NCBI RefSeq assembly: GCF_023017165.1
Contig: NZ_JALKBW010000001.1
Location: forward strand, 3,286,001 to 3,350,000
Source of the DNA: Gordonia alkaliphila
GTDB lineage: Bacteria > Actinomycetota > Actinomycetes > Mycobacteriales > Mycobacteriaceae
DNA: 64,000 nt
Reading direction: 5' to 3'
Part shown: positions 62,638-64,000 of the stretch, piece after piece
How the letters are laid out: every line of letters starts with the position of its first letter
Numbering within the stretch: the first letter of the stretch is position 1
Notes under the pieces: model-generated
The model's database searches: none
Seen by the model: the letters and a program-made list of their open reading frames with translations, nothing else
What the model was told of the DNA's origin: nothing
Translations under genes and position numbers: made by a program

Positions 62638-62934
62638 ATGTGGATTGGAACTGTAGAACTCGATTTCCTGCTCGGCGATGTGCACTCGCTCAAAGAGAAG
62701 CGATCGGTGGTGCGCCCGATCGTCGCCGAGATCGCCCGCAAGTACGACGTCTCGGTCGCCGAGGTGGAGCACCGCGACCTGCACCGCCGCGCCGGCCTCG
62801 GGGCCGCTGCGGTGAGCGCCGATCGCGCCCACGTGGTCGATGTGCTCGACGCCGTCGAACGCCTCGCCGCGTCGCGCCCCGAGGTACAGCTGTTGTCGGC
62901 GCGCCGCCGCTACATCGCCAGCGAGGACCTGTAA
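62638..62934 (+). CDS. DUF503 family protein (YlxP-like)
   Basis: A 98-residue protein: MWIGTVELDFLLGDVHSLKEKRSVVRPIVAEIARKYDVSVAEVEHRDLHRRAGLGAAAVSADRAHVVDVLDAVERLAA. This is the DUF503 family, small proteins often found near translation and ribosome-maturation genes in other bacteria. Function unproven. Thirteen bases after the pyruvyl transferase gene. Confidence 0.9.
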   Translation: MWIGTVELDFLLGDVHSLKEKRSVVRPIVAEIARKYDVSVAEVEHRDLHRRAGLGAAAVSADRAHVVDVLDAVERLAASRPEVQLLSARRRYIASEDL

Positions 62935-62941
62935 CCGGCGG

Positions 62942-63025
62942 TCAGTGATCGGCGGCTGCGGCGACGCAGAACTGGTTGCCGTCCGGATCGGCGAGCGTCG
63001 CCCAGTAGCCGAAACGGGGCCGCTG
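62942..63025 (-). pseudogene. C-terminal remnant of a VOC/glyoxalase gene
   Basis: Reading the minus strand from 63025, codons give RPRFGYWATLADPDGNQFCVAAAADH and a stop. The FGYWATLADPDGN part is a typical C-terminal end of a glyoxalase/bleomycin-resistance (VOC) protein. Nothing upstream completes the domain, because tex ends immediately before. It is therefore a leftover about 27 codons long. The fragment is in frame with tex, separated only by the tex TGA. Confidence 0.7.
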
Positions 63026-64000
63026 TCAGCGACCGAAGCCGGCGTCCCGCAATGCCTGTGCCATGGAGCCCGAGGCGGCGCTGTCCGAGCGTCCCCCGCC
63101 GCCCTGGCGATTCCCACCCTGGCGGCCACCACCCCGCGTGTTGCCACCCTGGCGGTTGCCCGACTGGGGCTTACCGCCCCGTGGGCTGTTGCCCGGCCGA
63201 TCGCCGCCGGGCCGACCGCCGCCGCGCTTGGCGCGGTCGCCCGGTTCGTCGTTCAGACGCAGGGTCAGGCCGATGCGCTGGCGGTCGGTGTCCACCTCGA
63301 CGACCTTCACCTTCACCACCTGGCCCGAGCGGACCACCTCGTGCGGGTCGGAGACGAACTTGTCGCTCATCGCCGAGACATGCACGAGGCCGTCCTGGTG
63401 GACGCCGACGTCGACGAAGGCACCGAACGCGGCGACGTTGGTGACGACGCCTTCGAGCACCATGCCGGGCTTGAGGTCGGCGACCTTCTCCACGCCCCGC
63501 GCGAAGGTGGCGGTGGCGAACGCCGGACGCGGGTCGCGGCCCGGCTTCTCCAGTTCGCTCAGGATGTCGGTCACGGTGGGCACGCCGAAGCGTTCGTCCG
63601 CGAACTCCGCGGGCTGCAGGGTGCGCAGCGTCCGGGTGTCGCCGATCAGTTCGCCGAGGGCGAGGCCGGTGCGGTCCAGGATGCGGCGCACCACCGGATA
63701 CGACTCCGGGTGGACGCCGGAGGCGTCGAGCGGATCGTCGCCGCCGGTGATCCGCAGGAAGCCCGCGCACTGCTCGAACGCCTTGGGGCCCAGGCGCGGC
63801 ACGTCGAGCAGCGCCTTGCGGCTGGCGAAGGCGCCGACGCCGTCGCGGTGGTTCACGATGGCCTGCGCCAAGGTCGGGGTCACGCCGGACACGCGCGACA
63901 GCAGCGGCACCGACGCGGTGTTGAGGTCCACGCCGACGGCGTTCACCGCGTCCTCGACCACCGCGTCCAGGCTCTTGGCCAACGTCCCGGGGGTCACGTC
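63026..64000 (-). CDS. tex: RNA-binding transcription accessory protein Tex (C-terminal part)
   Basis: About 325 residues of the C-terminal half are in the window; the N-terminus lies beyond it. Visible: the helix-hairpin-helix region [37 protein letters not shown] and [18 protein letters not shown], then the S1 RNA-binding domain [48 protein letters not shown]...IGLTLRL. An Arg/Gly/Asn-rich tail follows ([30 protein letters not shown]) before [12 protein letters not shown]. Tex acts in transcription and RNA metabolism. Partial by window edge. Confidence 0.93.
   Translation of the reverse strand, partial: DVTPGTLAKSLDAVVEDAVNAVGVDLNTASVPLLSRVSGVTPTLAQAIVNHRDGVGAFASRKALLDVPRLGPKAFEQCAGFLRITGGDDPLDASGVHPESYPVVRRILDRTGLALGELIGDTRTLRTLQPAEFADERFGVPTVTDILSELEKPGRDPRPAFATATFARGVEKVADLKPGMVLEGVVTNVAAFGAFVDVGVHQDGLVHVSAMSDKFVSDPHEVVRSGQVVKVKVVEVDTDRQRIGLTLRLNDEPGDRAKRGGGRPGGDRPGNSPRGGKPQSGNRQGGNTRGGGRQGGNRQGGGGRSDSAASGSMAQALRDAGFGR

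Overview
The window is GC-rich, densely coded chromosomal DNA from an actinobacterium of the order Mycobacteriales. The evidence is the mycothiol gene mshC, GarA with its ETTSVF phosphorylation motif, SecA2, GuaB1, paired lipoprotein genes, frequent GTG starts and ATGA stop/start overlaps. Gene order matches two separate Mycobacterium tuberculosis blocks as I remember them: metH-PAC2-mshC-...-uppP-lppL-pyrD-M20 peptidase (Rv2124c to Rv2141c), and blaI-blaR-guaB1-CNNM pair-glcB-...-gcvP-merR-BFN-merR-garA-gcvH-pgsA2-secA2 (Rv1846c to Rv1821). A Gordonia-like genus is my inference; no rRNA is present to prove it.

Layout. 1-13.4 kb: metH (cut by the window edge), a PAC2 protein, an operon of mshC with a small unknown gene, three conserved actinobacterial genes (SCO1664-like, DUF3090, histidine phosphatase), uppP, a lipoprotein, pyrD, a PEBP protein, a universal stress protein and an M20 peptidase. 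13.5 kb: tRNA-Leu(GAG) with a strong terminator. 13.7-20 kb: a frameshifted ClC channel gene, a VOC protein, a dienoyl-CoA isomerase-like crotonase, an F420-type oxidoreductase, htpG and a PIG-L deacetylase. 20-28.8 kb: a translationally coupled recC-recB-recD operon. 28.8-41.5 kb: thioesterases, a GNAT enzyme, ndh, a BlaI/M56 pair, guaB1, two CNNM proteins, malate synthase glcB and a substrate-binding-like membrane protein.

41.5-44.0 kb is the one clearly accessory segment. Two small genes of unknown function with lower GC form a minus-strand pair. The first is split near its 5' end by a complete ISL3-family insertion sequence with 24-bp inverted ends and a perfect 8-bp target duplication. 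The IS end supplies a new in-frame GTG, so most of the interrupted gene may still be translated.

44-49 kb holds an amidohydrolase/SDR/acyl-CoA synthetase operon and a DHFR-like reductase. 49-58.5 kb is the glycine-cleavage and GarA region: gcvP behind a tandem glycine riboswitch, two MerR regulators, a bifunctional nuclease, garA, gcvH, a CDP-alcohol phosphatidyltransferase and secA2. 58.5-64 kb holds a META-domain lipoprotein, a frameshifted malate dehydrogenase gene, ppk2, a polysaccharide pyruvyl transferase, a DUF503 protein, a VOC gene remnant and the C-terminal part of tex.

Two housekeeping-type genes (ClC and mdh) each carry an apparent one-base deletion in GC-rich sequence. For mdh a sequencing error is more likely than a true null. 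The best candidates for something undescribed are the IS-split two-gene cluster and several palindromic sites in front of regulators.
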